From contig NZ_CP083746.1 of assembly GCF_020151015.1 (NCBI RefSeq), positions 3,873,001 through 3,937,000 of the forward strand: a DNA stretch of 64,000 nucleotides, written 5' to 3'. This DNA is from Pseudomonas sp. p1(2021b) (GTDB taxonomy: Bacteria; Pseudomonadota; Gammaproteobacteria; Pseudomonadales; Pseudomonadaceae). Made by a program: the position numbers and the translations under genes. Below the pieces are notes generated by a model that saw only the letters and a program-made list of their open reading frames with translations, had not been told where the DNA came from and made no database searches. This document shows positions 38,511-49,760 of the stretch, one piece after another (position 1 is the first letter of the stretch; each line of letters begins with the position of its first letter).

Positions 38511-39701
38511 TCAGTAACCGTGACGCCTCAACCACTCCCGGGACAGTTCCCGGGCCCGCTGGTCCGCGGCGAATACCGCCTCCAGCGAAGGCAACGGTAC
38601 CACGGGTTCCTGGTCGAGCACCTGTTCGATCATACCCGCGATCTCCGGGAAGCGGATACGCCGCTGGAGAAATGCCTCCACGGCCACTTCGTTGGCCGCA
38701 TTGAGCACGGCCGGTGCGCTGTTGCCCGCCTCGGCCGCCTGGCGCGCCAGGCGCAGGCAGGGGAAGCGCTGCTCGTCGGGGGCCTGGAAGTCCAAGCGGG
38801 CGATGGCGAACAGGTCCAGCGGCGCGACACCCGAGTCGATGCGCTCCGGCCAGGCCAGGGCATTGGCGATCGGCGTGCGCATGTCCGGGTTGCCCAGCTG
38901 GGCGAGCACCGAACCGTCGACGTAGTCCACCAACGAATGGATAACGCTCTGCGGGTGCACCACCACCTCGACCTTGGCCGGCGCCGCGTCGAACAACCAG
39001 CAGGCCTCGATGAGCTCCAGGCCCTTGTTCATCATACTCGCCGAGTCGACCGAGATCTTGCGCCCCATGGACCAGTTGGGATGGGCACACGCCTGCTCCG
39101 GCGTGACATCGGCCAACGCTGCGACCGGCGTCTCGCGGAACGGCCCGCCCGAAGCGGTCAGCAGGATGCGCCGCACGCCGACCTGGGCCAACCCGCGCGC
39201 ATGGTCGGCAGGCAGACACTGGAAGATCGCATTGTGCTCGCTGTCGATCGGCAGCAACACGGCGCCACTGCGCCGTACCGCGCCCATGAACAGCGCGCCG
39301 GACATCACCAACGCTTCCTTGTTGGCGAGCAACACCTTCTTGCCCGCCTCCACGGCCGCCAGGGTCGGGCGCAGGCCTGCGGCACCGACGATGGCGGCCA
39401 TCACCGCATCCACCTCCGGCGCCGAGGCGACCTGGCACAGCCCGGCCTCCCCTTCCAGCACCTCGGTGGTGCAACCGACACCCGCCAGGCCGTCGCGCAA
39501 GCGCACGGCAGCCTCGGCGCTGGGCACCACGGCATAGGCCGGGCGGTGCCGCTCGCACAGGGCCAGCAATTCATCGAGACGGGAATAGCCGCTCAGGGCG
39601 AACACCTGGTAGCGCTCCGGATGACGCGCGATGACGTCCAGGGTACTCAGGCCGATGGAACCGGTGGCACCCAGCACCGTGATACGTTGTGGATGGCTCA
39701 C
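38511..39701 (-). CDS. dxr: 1-deoxy-D-xylulose 5-phosphate reductoisomerase
   Basis: 396 residues. It makes MEP from DXP with NADPH, the committed step of the MEP pathway. The NADPH-binding start is [17 protein letters not shown]; metal/substrate blocks are [30 protein letters not shown] and [20 protein letters not shown]. The GTG at 39701 overlaps the cdsA stop (GTGA), so translation is coupled. Confidence 0.97.
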   Translation of the reverse strand: MSHPQRITVLGATGSIGLSTLDVIARHPERYQVFALSGYSRLDELLALCERHRPAYAVVPSAEAAVRLRDGLAGVGCTTEVLEGEAGLCQVASAPEVDAVMAAIVGAAGLRPTLAAVEAGKKVLLANKEALVMSGALFMGAVRRSGAVLLPIDSEHNAIFQCLPADHARGLAQVGVRRILLTASGGPFRETPVAALADVTPEQACAHPNWSMGRKISVDSASMMNKGLELIEACWLFDAAPAKVEVVVHPQSVIHSLVDYVDGSVLAQLGNPDMRTPIANALAWPERIDSGVAPLDLFAIARLDFQAPDEQRFPCLRLARQAAEAGNSAPAVLNAANEVAVEAFLQRRIRFPEIAGMIEQVLDQEPVVPLPSLEAVFAADQRARELSREWLRRHGY

Positions 39702-40513
39702 ATCACACCCCATTCGGCAGCCCAGAGCAGAACGGCGAACATCGGGATCGCCGCGGTCAGGCTGTCGATACGGTCGAGCACGCCACCATGGCCAGGCAGC
39801 AAATTGCTGCTGTCCTTGATGCCTTCACGGCGCTTGAACATGCTCTCGGTCAGGTCACCGATCACCGAGGACATCACCACGACCACCGCGCCCAGCAGGC
39901 CGAGCAGCACATCGCCGATGCTCCAGTCGCGGGCCAGGCCCACACCCAGGGTGATCAGCAGGCTCACCGCCATGCCGCCGTAGACGCCTTCCCAGCTTTT
40001 ACCCGGGCTGACCTGCGGCGCCAGCTTGCGCTTGCCGAACGCTCGACCGGAGAAGTACGCACCGATATCGGCGGCCCACACCAGCACCATGACCGCCAGG
40101 ATCAGCCAGTTGCCCAGCGGCCAGTGCTTGAGCAGCACCAGGCCCTGCCAGGCCGGCAGCAGCACCAGCAGCCCGATCAGCAGGCGGCAGGCAGCACTGC
40201 TCCACAGCTCGCTGCTGCGTGGATAGGTGAGCACCAGCCAGGTGGCCAGCCCCCACCAGATTACCGAGGCGCCGAGCACCCAGGGCGCCAGGTCGGGCAT
40301 CAGGTAAAGCAGCATCAGCGCCCCAGCGACCACCGCCGCATAGGCCAGGCGCAACGGCTGGGCGACGAGCCCGGCCAGGCGCGCCCATTCCCAGGCGCCG
40401 AGGGTGACGACCAGGCCGATGAACAGGGCGAAGTCCCCGCCGTTGAGCAGGAAGAAACCACCCAGCGCGACCGGCAGCAGGATCAGCGCAGTAATGATGC
40501 GTTGTTTAAGCAT
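39698..40513 (-). CDS. cdsA: Phosphatidate cytidylyltransferase
   Basis: 271-residue polytopic membrane enzyme that makes CDP-diacylglycerol, precursor of all phospholipids. About eight hydrophobic segments are visible. The family signature is near the C-terminus in [20 protein letters not shown] followed by GVLDRIDSL. Its start shares a base with the uppS stop. Confidence 0.96.
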   Translation of the reverse strand: MLKQRIITALILLPVALGGFFLLNGGDFALFIGLVVTLGAWEWARLAGLVAQPLRLAYAAVVAGALMLLYLMPDLAPWVLGASVIWWGLATWLVLTYPRSSELWSSAACRLLIGLLVLLPAWQGLVLLKHWPLGNWLILAVMVLVWAADIGAYFSGRAFGKRKLAPQVSPGKSWEGVYGGMAVSLLITLGVGLARDWSIGDVLLGLLGAVVVVMSSVIGDLTESMFKRREGIKDSSNLLPGHGGVLDRIDSLTAAIPMFAVLLWAAEWGVM

Positions 40514-41268
40514 TAAGCACGAGCTCCAGCCTCGACCTGCTCGCTGGTCTTACCGAAGCGGCGCTGGCGCGAAGCGAAATCGGCCAGGGCGGTACGCATG
40601 GCCTCGTGTTTGAAGTCCGGCCAGTACAGGTCGGAGAAGTACAGCTCGGCATAGGCCAGCTGCCACAGCAGGAAGTTGCTGATGCGATGTTCGCCCCCGG
40701 TGCGGATGCACAGGTCGGGCAACGGCAGGTCGCCTGTGGCCAGGCAGGTCTGCAACAGGCCCGGGGTGATGTCCTCGGGACGCAGGTGGCCGGCCTGAAC
40801 TTCACGCGCCAGGCGTTGCGCGGCCTGGGCGATGTCCCACTGACCACCGTAGTTGGCAGCGATCTGCAGGATGAAGCGGTCGTTGCCGGCGGTCAGGGCC
40901 TCGGCTTCGCGCATGGCGGCCTGCAATTCGGGGTGGAAGCGCGAGCGGTCGCCGATGATGCGCAGGCTGATCTTGTTCTCGTTCAGGCGCTTGGCCTCGC
41001 GGCGCAGGGCCGTGAAGAACAGCTCCATGAGCGCACCGACCTCATCGGCCGGCCGCTGCCAGTTCTCGCTGGAGAAGGCGAAGAGGGTCAGCACCTCGAC
41101 CCCGGCCTCGGCGCAGACTTCGATCACCGCACGAACCGCATCGACACCGGCCTTGTGCCCGGCGACGCCGGGCAGCAGGCGTCGCTTGGCCCAGCGGTTG
41201 TTGCCATCCATGATGATCGCGACGTGACGCGGCACCGAAGGCGATGCCGCTGGCTTGGTCTTTTCCAT
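40513..41268 (-). CDS. uppS: Undecaprenyl diphosphate synthase
   Basis: 251-residue cis-prenyltransferase that makes the C55 carrier lipid for peptidoglycan and O-antigen. The catalytic Asp is in HVAIIMDGNNRWAKRR; other blocks are LTLFAFSSENWQRPADEV and DLCIRTGGEHRISNFLLWQL. It starts 16 bases after the frr stop. Confidence 0.97.
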   Translation of the reverse strand: MEKTKPAASPSVPRHVAIIMDGNNRWAKRRLLPGVAGHKAGVDAVRAVIEVCAEAGVEVLTLFAFSSENWQRPADEVGALMELFFTALRREAKRLNENKISLRIIGDRSRFHPELQAAMREAEALTAGNDRFILQIAANYGGQWDIAQAAQRLAREVQAGHLRPEDITPGLLQTCLATGDLPLPDLCIRTGGEHRISNFLLWQLAYAELYFSDLYWPDFKHEAMRTALADFASRQRRFGKTSEQVEAGARA

Positions 41269-41284
41269 GAAAGAAACCCCGGCC

Positions 41285-41842
41285 TCAGACGGCCATCAGG
41301 TCCTTTTCCTTGGCCTTGAACGCAGCATCGATTTCAGCGACGAACTTGTCGGTCAGCTTCTGGATCTCGTCCGCGGCACGACGCTCTTCGTCTTCGCTGA
41401 TTTCCTTGTCCTTGGTGAGCTTCTTGAGGTCAGCCAATGCATCGCGACGCACGTTGCGCACAGCCACCTTGGCGTCCTCGGCGACGCCGCTGGCCTGCTT
41501 GGTGTAGCCCTTGCGGGTTTCCTCGGTCAGGGCCGGCATCGGCACACGGATGGTGGTGCCCGCGCTGGACGGGTTCAGGCCCAGATCGGAGGTCAGGATA
41601 GCCTTCTCGATGGCGGCGCTGAGGTTCTTGTCGTGAGCGACGATCTTCAGGGTACGGGCGTCCTCGACGGTGATCGCAGCCACTTGGTTCAGCGGCATCT
41701 CGCTTCCCCAGGCCGGGACCTTGACGCTGTCCAGGATGCTGGGGTGGGCGCGACCGGTACGGATCGCCGCCAGGTTGCGAGCCAGGGCCTCGATGGACTT
41801 GCCCATGCGCTCCTGCGCGTCTTTCTTGATGTCGTTGATCAT
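41285..41842 (-). CDS. frr: Ribosome recycling factor
   Basis: 185 residues. With EF-G it splits post-termination ribosomes. Typical blocks: [15 protein letters not shown] and [19 protein letters not shown]. The start overlaps the pyrH stop by four bases. Confidence 0.97.
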   Translation of the reverse strand: MINDIKKDAQERMGKSIEALARNLAAIRTGRAHPSILDSVKVPAWGSEMPLNQVAAITVEDARTLKIVAHDKNLSAAIEKAILTSDLGLNPSSAGTTIRVPMPALTEETRKGYTKQASGVAEDAKVAVRNVRRDALADLKKLTKDKEISEDEERRAADEIQKLTDKFVAEIDAAFKAKEKDLMAV

Positions 41843-42582
41843 GCTTGGCCTTCCTCGATCAGAGTACCTTCAGCGCCACCCACCACGATGTTCAGCAGGG
41901 CGCCAGGCTTGTTCATGTTGAATACCCGCAATGGCATCTTGTGGTCGCGGCACAGGCAGATTGCGGTCAGGTCCATGACACCGAGCTTGCGATCCAGGAC
42001 CTCGTCGTAGGTCAGGTGATCGAATTTCTCGGCGTGCGGGTCCTTGAATGGATCGGCAGTGTACACACCGTCGACCTTGGTCGCCTTCAACACCACGTCG
42101 GCATCGATCTCGATGGCGCGCAGGCAGGCAGCGGAGTCGGTGGTGAAGAACGGGTTGCCGGTACCGGCGGAGAAAATTACCACATCCCCGGAGTTGAGGT
42201 GACGAATAGCTTTGCGGCGGTCGTAATGGTCGGTGACGCCGACCATGGAAATGGCCGACATGACCAGCGCCGGGATGTTCGAACGCTCCAGGGCGTCACG
42301 CATGGCCAGGGCGTTCATCACGGTGGCCAGCATGCCCATATGGTCGCCGGTGACGCGGTCCATGCCGGCGGCGCTGAGCGCTGCACCGCGGAACAGGTTG
42401 CCGCCGCCGATCACCAGCCCGACCTGGACGCCGATGCCGACCAACTGGCCGACTTCCAGGGCCATGCGGTCCAGTACCTTCGGGTCGATCCCGAACTCTT
42501 CCGAGCCCATCAGGGCCTCGCCGCTAAGTTTGAGCAAAATGCGTTTATAGCGAGGTTGGCGACCACTCACCTGCTGGGCCAT
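41839..42582 (-). CDS. pyrH: UMP kinase
   Basis: 247-residue hexameric kinase making UDP. Blocks: [33 protein letters not shown] and [20 protein letters not shown]. It lies in the standard rpsB-tsf-pyrH-frr order. The 180-base gap to tsf contains the tsf terminator and the pyrH promoter region. Confidence 0.97.
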   Translation of the reverse strand: MAQQVSGRQPRYKRILLKLSGEALMGSEEFGIDPKVLDRMALEVGQLVGIGVQVGLVIGGGNLFRGAALSAAGMDRVTGDHMGMLATVMNALAMRDALERSNIPALVMSAISMVGVTDHYDRRKAIRHLNSGDVVIFSAGTGNPFFTTDSAACLRAIEIDADVVLKATKVDGVYTADPFKDPHAEKFDHLTYDEVLDRKLGVMDLTAICLCRDHKMPLRVFNMNKPGALLNIVVGGAEGTLIEEGQA

Positions 42583-42707
42583 TGCGAGTTTCTCCTGGGG
42601 CGTGCATTTAGAAAATTCGTGCGGGCTGTTTGCAGCCTGCTAACTGTAGCGTGGCGCTGCTTCAGCGCCAGCGGATGCGCGAGGGGTAAACCCGCATCCG
42701 TTTTGAC

Positions 42708-42741
42708 AAAGAGGCTGCGCGCGTGAGCGGGCAGCCTCTTT
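42708..42741 (-). terminator. Terminator hairpin downstream of tsf
   Basis: Perfect 11-bp stem AAAGAGGCTGC / GCAGCCTCTTT with a 12-base loop, about 20 bases past the tsf stop. The U-tract is short. Confidence 0.7.
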
Positions 42742-42762
42742 GGGGCGACAGACGGAGCTGTC

Positions 42763-43626
42763 TTACTGCTTGGCGGCAGCTACCTGGGCGGCAACTTCTT
42801 CAGCGAAGTTGTCGACAGGCTTCTCGATGCCTTCGCCGACCTTGAAGTAGGTGAAGGAAACGATTTCAGCACCGGCTTTCTTGGCCAGTTCGCCAACCTT
42901 GACTTCCGGGTTCATGACGAAGGCCTGCTCTTTCAGCGAGGCTTCGGCTTTGAACTTGGTGATACGACCGTTGATCATGTTCTCAACGATGTTTTCCGGC
43001 TTGCCAGCGATCTTGTCGGCGTTCAGCTGCAGGAAGACGTTCTTCTCGCGCTCGATGGCCTCGGCGGAGATTTCCGACGAATCCAGGAACTCAGGGTTCG
43101 AAGCTGCAACGTGCATGGCGATGTTCTTGGCCAGCTCGACGTCGCCGCCCTTCAGGACGACAGCAGCGCCGATCTTGTTGCCGTGCAGGTAGGCGCCGAC
43201 GACGTCGCCTTCAACGCGCGCCAGGCGACGGATGTTGACGTTCTCGCCGCACTTGGCGACCAGGGCTTCACGAGCGGCTTCGCGCGAAGCGATCAGCGGC
43301 GCGGCGTCGGTCAGCTTCTGGGCGAAGGCTTCTTCGATGCTTTCGGCAACGAAGGTCTTGAAGTCGTCTTGCAGGGCCAGGAAGTCGGTCTGCGAGTTCA
43401 CTTCCAGCAGGACAGCGGACTTGCCGTCGGTCTTGACCGCGATGGCGCCTTCGGCGGCAACGTTGCCAGCCTTCTTGGCGGCCTTGATGGCGCCGGAAGC
43501 GCGCATGTCATCAATGGCTTTTTCGATGTCGCCGCCGGCCTTTTCCAGGGCCTTCTTGCAGTCCATCATGCCTTCGCCGGTACGCTCGCGCAGTTCTTTG
43601 ACCAGCGCTGCAGTAATTGCTGCCAT
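42763..43626 (-). CDS. tsf: Elongation factor Ts
   Basis: 287 residues, the nucleotide-exchange factor for EF-Tu. The N-terminal UBA-like domain has ELRERTGEGMMDCKKALEKA and the core has LEVNSQTDFLALQDDFKTFV (the TDF motif that enters EF-Tu). Strong codon bias indicates high expression. Transcribed after rpsB, with a terminator/attenuator between. Confidence 0.98.
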   Translation of the reverse strand: MAAITAALVKELRERTGEGMMDCKKALEKAGGDIEKAIDDMRASGAIKAAKKAGNVAAEGAIAVKTDGKSAVLLEVNSQTDFLALQDDFKTFVAESIEEAFAQKLTDAAPLIASREAAREALVAKCGENVNIRRLARVEGDVVGAYLHGNKIGAAVVLKGGDVELAKNIAMHVAASNPEFLDSSEISAEAIEREKNVFLQLNADKIAGKPENIVENMINGRITKFKAEASLKEQAFVMNPEVKVGELAKKAGAEIVSFTYFKVGEGIEKPVDNFAEEVAAQVAAAKQ

Positions 43627-43759
43627 TTCAAAATCCTCTTGGAAAGTTTTTCAACCATTCCACCCGCTCGTCACGGGCGTTCAATTCTGCAAATCCACTG
43701 CTGTCACTTCAGCAGCCCCATGATGCGCAAAGGTGCTGACAGCAGGATTTCAAGGTGGC

Positions 43760-43784
43760 AAAAAGGGGGCCTAGCCCCCTTTTT
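43760..43784 (-). terminator. Bidirectional terminator between rpsB and tsf
   Basis: AAAAAGGGGGC-CTA-GCCCCCTTTTT, a near-perfect palindrome with A and T tracts on both sides. It lies 28 bases past the rpsB stop and would attenuate rpsB to tsf read-through. Confidence 0.85.
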
Positions 43785-43811
43785 GCGTGCCAAGTAGACG
43801 CCGGGCGTCAA

Positions 43812-44549
43812 TTACTCGGCAGCAGGTGCAGCCGCTTCTTCAGCGTAGACTTCGGTGCCGCCGGCAACGTTGTTGCGGCCGCGGATGACGGCGTCAGCCA
43901 TCGAAGTCATGTACAGCTCGATGGCGCGGATGGCGTCGTCGTTGCCTGGGATGACGTAGTCAACGCCTTCCGGGCTGCTGTTGGTATCGACAACGCCGAT
44001 GACCGGGATGCCCAGCTTGTTGGCTTCGGTGATGGCGATGCGCTCGTGCTCGACGTCGATGACGAACAGTGCGTCAGGCAGGCCACCCATGTCCTTGATA
44101 CCGCCCAGGCTGCGATCCAGTTTTTCCAGGTCGCGGCTGCGCATCAGGGCTTCTTTCTTGGTCAGCTTGGCGAAGGTGCCATCTTCGGCCTGGGTTTCCA
44201 GGTCGCGCAGACGCTTGATCGAAGCACGGATGGTCTTGTAGTTGGTCAGCATGCCGCCCAACCAGCGGTGGTCAACGTATGGCGAACCGCAACGAGCAGC
44301 TTGCTCGGCGACGATCTTGCCAGCGGAACGCTTGGTGCCGACGAACAGGATCTTGTTCTTGCCCTGGGCCAGGCGCTCGACGAACGACAGAGCGTCGTTG
44401 AACATCGGCAGGGTTTTTTCCAGGTTGATGATGTGGATCTTGTTGCGCGCGCCGAAAATGAACTTGCCCATTTTCGGGTTCCAGTAACGGGTCTGGTGGC
44501 CGAAGTGCACACCGGCCTTCAGCATATCGCGCATGTTGACTTGGGACAT
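43812..44549 (-). CDS. rpsB: 30S ribosomal protein S2
   Basis: 245 residues. Family signatures: [19 protein letters not shown] near the N-terminus and [20 protein letters not shown] near the C-terminus. The tail is Ala/Glu-rich (EEAAAPAAE). It is the first gene of the rpsB-tsf unit. Confidence 0.98.
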   Translation of the reverse strand: MSQVNMRDMLKAGVHFGHQTRYWNPKMGKFIFGARNKIHIINLEKTLPMFNDALSFVERLAQGKNKILFVGTKRSAGKIVAEQAARCGSPYVDHRWLGGMLTNYKTIRASIKRLRDLETQAEDGTFAKLTKKEALMRSRDLEKLDRSLGGIKDMGGLPDALFVIDVEHERIAITEANKLGIPVIGVVDTNSSPEGVDYVIPGNDDAIRAIELYMTSMADAVIRGRNNVAGGTEVYAEEAAAPAAE

Positions 44550-44700
44550 GATAGTTCCTTGATAAGTCGGGTTGGGCCTCCACGTATCCCAATGACCAAC
44601 CCACAGGCTCGCGAGCTTGGGGCACCCAGGTCATCGTGTCGACACGTGTGTGGGTTAAGGCTTCCGGGGACCTCCCCCGAAAGCGGCGCATTTTATACCA
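44550..44700 (-). promoter_or_regulatory. rpsB promoter and long 5' leader (possible S2 autoregulatory leader)
   Basis: A TATAAAAT element on the minus strand at about 44693-44700 is a good -10 box. About 140 bases of leader follow, containing GC-rich stems such as GGGGGAGGTCCCC and CAAGCTCGCGAGCCTGTGGG. S2 represses its own operon through the leader in related bacteria; here this is inferred from position and structure. Confidence 0.45.
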
Positions 44701-44896
44701 CAGACCGCGGGCGAACGGAACCCGGATGATGCCTCGTCCGTCAGCGGCTTTTGCAGCCTGTGGGCAATCGCGCCAGAATTGCCTACTGACTAGACAGCAG
44801 AACCTGCGCCTTTATCCCCACAGATTGACGCCCCGCTCTGCTAGAATCCGGCTTTTCCCGTTTGTTCGCGCCCCCAGGGCGCCGTAGAGAGCCTGT

Positions 44897-45679
44897 ATGA
44901 CCGTCACCATCAAGACCGCAGAAGACATCGAGAAGATGCGCATCGCCGGCCGCCTGGCCGCCGAAGTCCTCGAGATGATCGAAGAACACGTCAAGCCCGG
45001 TGTCACCACCGAGGAGCTCGACCGCCTCTGCCACGACTATATCGTCAACGTCCAGCAGGCGATCCCGGCGCCGCTCAACTACAAAGGCTTCCCCAAGTCG
45101 ATCTGCACCTCGATCAACCACGTGGTCTGCCACGGCATCCCCAACGAGAAGCCGCTCAAGGATGGCGACACCCTCAACATCGATGTCACCGTGATCAAGG
45201 ACGGCTACCACGGCGATACCAGCCGTATGTTCCACGTCGGCACCGTCGCGCCCTGGGCCGAGCGCCTGTCCAAGGTCACCCAGGAATGCATGTACAAGGC
45301 CATCGAGCTGGTCAAGCCGGGCTGCCGCCTGGGCGATATCGGCGAGGTGATCCAGAAGCACGCGGAGAAGAACGGCTTCTCGGTGGTACGCGAATTCTGC
45401 GGCCATGGCATCGGCAAGGTGTTCCACGAAGAACCGCAGGTCCTGCACTACGGCCGCGCCGGCACCGGCATGGAACTCAAGGAAGGCATGACCTTCACCA
45501 TCGAGCCGATGATCAACCAGGGCAGGGCCGACACCAAGGTGCTGGGCGACGGCTGGACCGCCATCACCAAGGACCGCAAGCTGTCCGCCCAGTGGGAGCA
45601 CACCATCCTGGTGACCGCCACCGGCTACGAGATCTTCACCCTGCGCAAGGACGACACCCTGCCGCGCACCTCGGCCTGA
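44897..45679 (+). CDS. map: Type I methionine aminopeptidase
   Basis: 260 residues. It removes the initiator methionine. Metal ligands are in LNIDVTVIKDGYHGDTSRMF (Asp, Asp), GHGIGKVFHEEP (His) and FTIEPMINQG (Glu), with HVVCHGIPNEKPL before. It is divergent from rpsB, the usual arrangement. About 200 bases separate map from the rpsB -10 box and hold the map promoter. Confidence 0.97.
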   Translation: MTVTIKTAEDIEKMRIAGRLAAEVLEMIEEHVKPGVTTEELDRLCHDYIVNVQQAIPAPLNYKGFPKSICTSINHVVCHGIPNEKPLKDGDTLNIDVTVIKDGYHGDTSRMFHVGTVAPWAERLSKVTQECMYKAIELVKPGCRLGDIGEVIQKHAEKNGFSVVREFCGHGIGKVFHEEPQVLHYGRAGTGMELKEGMTFTIEPMINQGRADTKVLGDGWTAITKDRKLSAQWEHTILVTATGYEIFTLRKDDTLPRTSA

Positions 45680-45715
45680 CCCGCCCCAGGGCCAACAACA
45701 CAGGAACGCGACTCG

Positions 45716-48418
45716 ATGCCCCAGGTGGATCCCGAGCTGTTCGACCGTGGCCAGTTCCAGGCGGAACTGGCGCTCAAGGCAAGCCCCATCGCTGCCTTCA
45801 AGAAAGCCATCCGCCAGGCCGGCGCGGTGCTCGACCGGCGCTTTCGCGAAGGCGGCGAGATCCGCCCACTCATCGAGGACCGCGCCTGGTTCGTCGACAA
45901 TATCCTGCAACAGGCCTGGAACCAGTTCGACTGGCGCGACCAGGCCGGTATCGCCCTGGTCGCCGTCGGCGGCTACGGCCGTGGCGAGCTGCACCCCTGG
46001 TCGGACATCGACCTGCTGATCCTGCTCGACAGCGCCGAGCACGAGCAGTACCGCGACGCCATCGAACGCTTCCTCACCCTGCTGTGGGACATCGGCCTGG
46101 AAGTGGGCCAGAGCGTGCGCACCGTGGAGGAATGCGCCGAACAGGCCAAGGCCGACCTGACGGTGATCACCAACCTGATGGAAAGCCGCACCATCGCCGG
46201 CCCCGAGGCCTTGCGCCAACGCATGCTGGGCGTCACCAGCACCGAACATATGTGGCCGAGCAAGGAGTTCTTCCTGGCCAAGCGCGCCGAGCTCAAGGCC
46301 CGCCACCACAAGTACAACGACACCGAGTACAACCTCGAGCCTAACGTCAAGGGATCCCCGGGCGGCCTGCGCGACATCCAGACCGTGCTCTGGGTGGCCC
46401 GCCGCCAGTACGGCACCCTGAACCTCCACGCCTTGGCCGACGAAGGCTTCCTGTTGGAAAGCGAGAACGAGTTGCTGGCCTCTTCCCAGGCCTTCCTGTG
46501 GCGGGTGCGCTATGCCCTGCACATGCTCGCCGGGCGCGCCGAGGACCGCCTGCTGTTCGACCACCAGCGCAGCATCGCCGCATTGCTCGGCTACGGCGAC
46601 GAGAACCCCAAGCGCGCCATCGAGCAGTTCATGACCCAGTACTACCGGGTGGTGATGAGCATCAGCCAGCTGTGCGACCTGATCATCCAGCATTTCGAGG
46701 AAGTCATTCTCGCCGACGATGACAGCGGCACCACCCAACCGTTGAACGCTCGCTTCCGGCTGCATGATGGCTATATCGAGACGGTCAACCCGGCGGTGTT
46801 CAAGCGTACCCCGTTCGCCATGCTGGAAATCTTCGTGCTGATGGCCCAGCACCCGGAGATCAAGGGCGTGCGAGCCGACACCGTGCGTCAGTTGCGCGAA
46901 CATCGCCACCTGATCAACGACAAGTTCCGCAACGACATCCGCAATACCAGCCTGTTCATCGAGCTGTTCAAGTGCGAGATCGGCATCCACCGCAACCTGC
47001 GGCGGATGAACCGCTACGGCATCCTCGGGCGCTACCTGCCGGAGTTCGGCCTGATCGTCGGGCAGATGCAGCACGACCTGTTCCACATCTATACGGTCGA
47101 CGCCCACACCCTCAACCTGATCAAGCACCTGCGCAAGCTGCAGTACACCCCGGTCTCGGAGAAATTCCCCCTGGCCAGCAAGCTCATGGGGCGCCTGCCC
47201 AAGCCTGAGCTGATCTACCTGGCCGGCCTCTACCATGACATCGGCAAGGGCCGCCAAGGCGACCACTCCGAGCTGGGCGCCGTGGATGCGCAGGCCTTCT
47301 GCGCACGCCACCAGCTACCGGCGTGGGACAGCCGGCTGATCGTCTGGCTGGTCCAGAACCACCTGGTGATGTCCACCACCGCCCAGCGCAAGGACCTCTC
47401 CGACCCGCAGGTGATCAACGACTTCGCCCTGCACGTGGGCGACGAAACCCGCCTGGACTACCTCTACGTGTTGACCGTGGCCGACATCAACGCCACCAAC
47501 CCCAGCCTGTGGAACTCCTGGCGCGCCAGCCTGCTGCGCCAGCTCTACACCGAGACCAAGCGCGCCCTGCGCCGCGGCCTGGAGAACCCGCTGGACCGCG
47601 AGGAGCAGATCCGCCAGACACAGACCGCCGCGCTGGACATCCTGGTGCGCGAAGGCACCGACCCGGACGATGTGGAACAGCTGTGGGCCCAGTTGGGCGA
47701 CGACTACTTCCTCAAGCACACCGCCGCCGACATTGCCTGGCACAGCGACGCGATCCTCCAGCAGCCGGCCGACGGCGGCCCGCTGGTCTTGATCAAGGAA
47801 ACCACCCAGCGCGAGTTCGAGGGCGGCACGCAGATCTTCATCTATGCCCCCGACCAGCACGACTTCTTCGCCGTGACCGTGGCGGCGATGTCCCAGCTCA
47901 ACCTGAACATCCATGACGCGCGGATCATCACCTCCAGCAGCCAGTTCACCCTCGACACCTATATCGTCCTGGACAACGACGGCGGCTCGATCGGCGATAA
48001 CCCGCAGCGGGTCAAGCAGATCCGCGACGGCCTGGCCGAGGCCCTGCGCAACCCTGAGGACTACCCGACCATCATCCAGCGTCGGGTGCCGCGCCAGCTC
48101 AAGCACTTCACCTTCGCCCCGCAGGTGACCATCCACAATGACGCCCAGCGGCCGGTGACCATCCTGGAAATCACCGCCCCCGACCGCCCCGGCCTGCTGG
48201 CGCGCATCGGGCGTATCTTCCTGGAGTTCGACCTGTCGCTGCAGAACGCCAAGATCGCCACCCTCGGCGAACGGGTGGAGGACGTGTTCTTCATCACCGA
48301 CGCCGACAACCAGCCGCTGTCGGACCCGCAGCTGTGCCTGCGCCTGCAGGAAGCGATCATCAAGCAGCTGCAGGCTGGCCAGGCCAGCGACACCAGCACC
48401 ACCCGCGTGACCTTCTAA
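45716..48418 (+). CDS. glnD: [Protein-PII] uridylyltransferase / uridylyl-removing enzyme GlnD
   Basis: 900-residue nitrogen sensor that adds or removes UMP on PII (GlnK/GlnB) according to glutamine. The nucleotidyltransferase motif is [20 protein letters not shown] (about residues 82-101). The HD hydrolase motif is [19 protein letters not shown] (about 503-521). Two C-terminal ACT domains bind glutamine (around [20 protein letters not shown] and [20 protein letters not shown]). It lies 36 bases after map. Confidence 0.97.
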   Translation: MPQVDPELFDRGQFQAELALKASPIAAFKKAIRQAGAVLDRRFREGGEIRPLIEDRAWFVDNILQQAWNQFDWRDQAGIALVAVGGYGRGELHPWSDIDLLILLDSAEHEQYRDAIERFLTLLWDIGLEVGQSVRTVEECAEQAKADLTVITNLMESRTIAGPEALRQRMLGVTSTEHMWPSKEFFLAKRAELKARHHKYNDTEYNLEPNVKGSPGGLRDIQTVLWVARRQYGTLNLHALADEGFLLESENELLASSQAFLWRVRYALHMLAGRAEDRLLFDHQRSIAALLGYGDENPKRAIEQFMTQYYRVVMSISQLCDLIIQHFEEVILADDDSGTTQPLNARFRLHDGYIETVNPAVFKRTPFAMLEIFVLMAQHPEIKGVRADTVRQLREHRHLINDKFRNDIRNTSLFIELFKCEIGIHRNLRRMNRYGILGRYLPEFGLIVGQMQHDLFHIYTVDAHTLNLIKHLRKLQYTPVSEKFPLASKLMGRLPKPELIYLAGLYHDIGKGRQGDHSELGAVDAQAFCARHQLPAWDSRLIVWLVQNHLVMSTTAQRKDLSDPQVINDFALHVGDETRLDYLYVLTVADINATNPSLWNSWRASLLRQLYTETKRALRRGLENPLDREEQIRQTQTAALDILVREGTDPDDVEQLWAQLGDDYFLKHTAADIAWHSDAILQQPADGGPLVLIKETTQREFEGGTQIFIYAPDQHDFFAVTVAAMSQLNLNIHDARIITSSSQFTLDTYIVLDNDGGSIGDNPQRVKQIRDGLAEALRNPEDYPTIIQRRVPRQLKHFTFAPQVTIHNDAQRPVTILEITAPDRPGLLARIGRIFLEFDLSLQNAKIATLGERVEDVFFITDADNQPLSDPQLCLRLQEAIIKQLQAGQASDTSTTRVTF

Positions 48419-48440
48419 CGATTGACGAGACCTTGCGCCG

Positions 48441-49637
48441 ATGAACCATGCCCTGACCCAGCTTCAGCCCTACCCGTTCGAGAAACTGCGTGCCCTGCTG
48501 GGCAGCGTGAAGCCTGCGGCGGACAAACGCGCCATCGCCCTGTCGATCGGCGAACCGAAGCATGAATCACCGGCGTTCGTCGCCAAGGCCATGGCCGACA
48601 ACCTCGACAAGCTGGCGGTGTACCCCAGCACCATCGGCCTGCCCGCGCTGCGCCAGGCCATTGGCCAATGGTGCGAACGCCGCTTCGGCGTGCCGGCCGG
48701 CTGGCTCGACGCCGACCGCCACATCCTGCCGGTCAACGGCACCCGCGAGGCGCTGTTCGCCTTCACCCAAGCCGTGGTCAACCGCGCCGATGACGGCCTG
48801 GTGGTCAGCCCCAACCCGTTCTACCAGATCTACGAAGGCGCAGCCCTGCTGGCCGGCGCCACCCCGCATTACCTGCCATGCCTGGAAAGCAACGGCTTCA
48901 ACCCGGACTTCGATGCCGTACCGGCCGAGGTCTGGCAGCGCTGCCAGATCCTGTTCCTGTGCTCCCCGGGCAACCCCACTGGCGCCCTGGTGCCGATGGA
49001 CACGCTGAAGAAGCTGATCGCCCTGGCCGACGAGCACGATTTCGTGATCGCCGCCGACGAGTGCTACAGCGAGCTGTACTTCGACGAAGATGCCCCGCCA
49101 CCAGGCCTGCTGAGTGCCTGTGCCGAGCTTGGCCGCAGCGACTTCAAGCGTTGCGTGGTGTTCCACAGCCTGTCCAAGCGCTCCAACCTGCCAGGCCTGC
49201 GCTCGGGCTTCGTCGCCGGCGACGCCTCGATCATCAAGCCGTTCCTGCTGTATCGCACCTATCACGGTTGCGCCATGCCGGTGCAAACCCAGCTGGCCAG
49301 CATCGCCGCCTGGCAGGACGAGGCCCATGTCCGTGAAAACCGCGACCAGTACCGGGCCAAGTACGACGCGGTGCTGGCGATTCTCCAGCCAGTGATGGAC
49401 GTGCAGCGCCCGGACGGCAGTTTCTACCTGTGGGCCAAGGTGCCGGGCTGCGATGCCGATTTCACTCGTGACCTGTTCGAAGCCCAGCATGTGACCGTGG
49501 TACCGGGGTCGTACCTGTCGCGTGAGGTCGATGGCGTGAACCCGGGCGCGGGTCGGGTGCGCATGGCGCTGGTTGCGCCGCTGGCCGAGTGCATCGAGGC
49601 CGCCGAGCGGATTCGCGAATTCCTGCAGAACCGCTGA
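48441..49637 (+). CDS. dapC: Succinyldiaminopimelate aminotransferase DapC
   Basis: 398-residue class I PLP aminotransferase of the lysine/diaminopimelate pathway. The PLP lysine is in FHSLSKRSNLPGLRSGFVAG; VVSPNPFYQIYEGAALLAG and SPGNPTGALVPMDTL are fold landmarks. It starts 22 bases after glnD, matching the conserved map-glnD-dapC-(yffB)-dapD order of Pseudomonas. Other class I aminotransferases look similar; context decides the call. Confidence 0.9.
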   Translation: MNHALTQLQPYPFEKLRALLGSVKPAADKRAIALSIGEPKHESPAFVAKAMADNLDKLAVYPSTIGLPALRQAIGQWCERRFGVPAGWLDADRHILPVNGTREALFAFTQAVVNRADDGLVVSPNPFYQIYEGAALLAGATPHYLPCLESNGFNPDFDAVPAEVWQRCQILFLCSPGNPTGALVPMDTLKKLIALADEHDFVIAADECYSELYFDEDAPPPGLLSACAELGRSDFKRCVVFHSLSKRSNLPGLRSGFVAGDASIIKPFLLYRTYHGCAMPVQTQLASIAAWQDEAHVRENRDQYRAKYDAVLAILQPVMDVQRPDGSFYLWAKVPGCDADFTRDLFEAQHVTVVPGSYLSREVDGVNPGAGRVRMALVAPLAECIEAAERIREFLQNR

Positions 49638-49641
49638 TTGG

Positions 49642-49750
49642 CCTGGGGCGCTTTGCGCCCCGTTTCGCGGGTAAAACCGCTCCCACAGGGCCCTGTTATC
49701 TTGAAAGCAGCGCGAACCCTGTAGGAGCGGGCTTGTCCCGCGAATGGGCC
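49642..49750. repeat. Inverted pair of REP elements
   Basis: GGGGCGCTTTGCGCCCC stem, then TTTCGCGGGTAAAACCGCTC (a degenerate unit), and the inverse unit GTAGGAGCGGGCTTGTCCCG (from 49721). Located between the convergent dapC and antiporter genes. Confidence 0.8.
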
Positions 49751-49760
49751 AGATATGGCC

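Noticed and set aside
44783..47311. An 842-codon open frame antisense to map and glnD
   Set aside because: Shadow of glnD/map codon bias; the true genes have all catalytic motifs.
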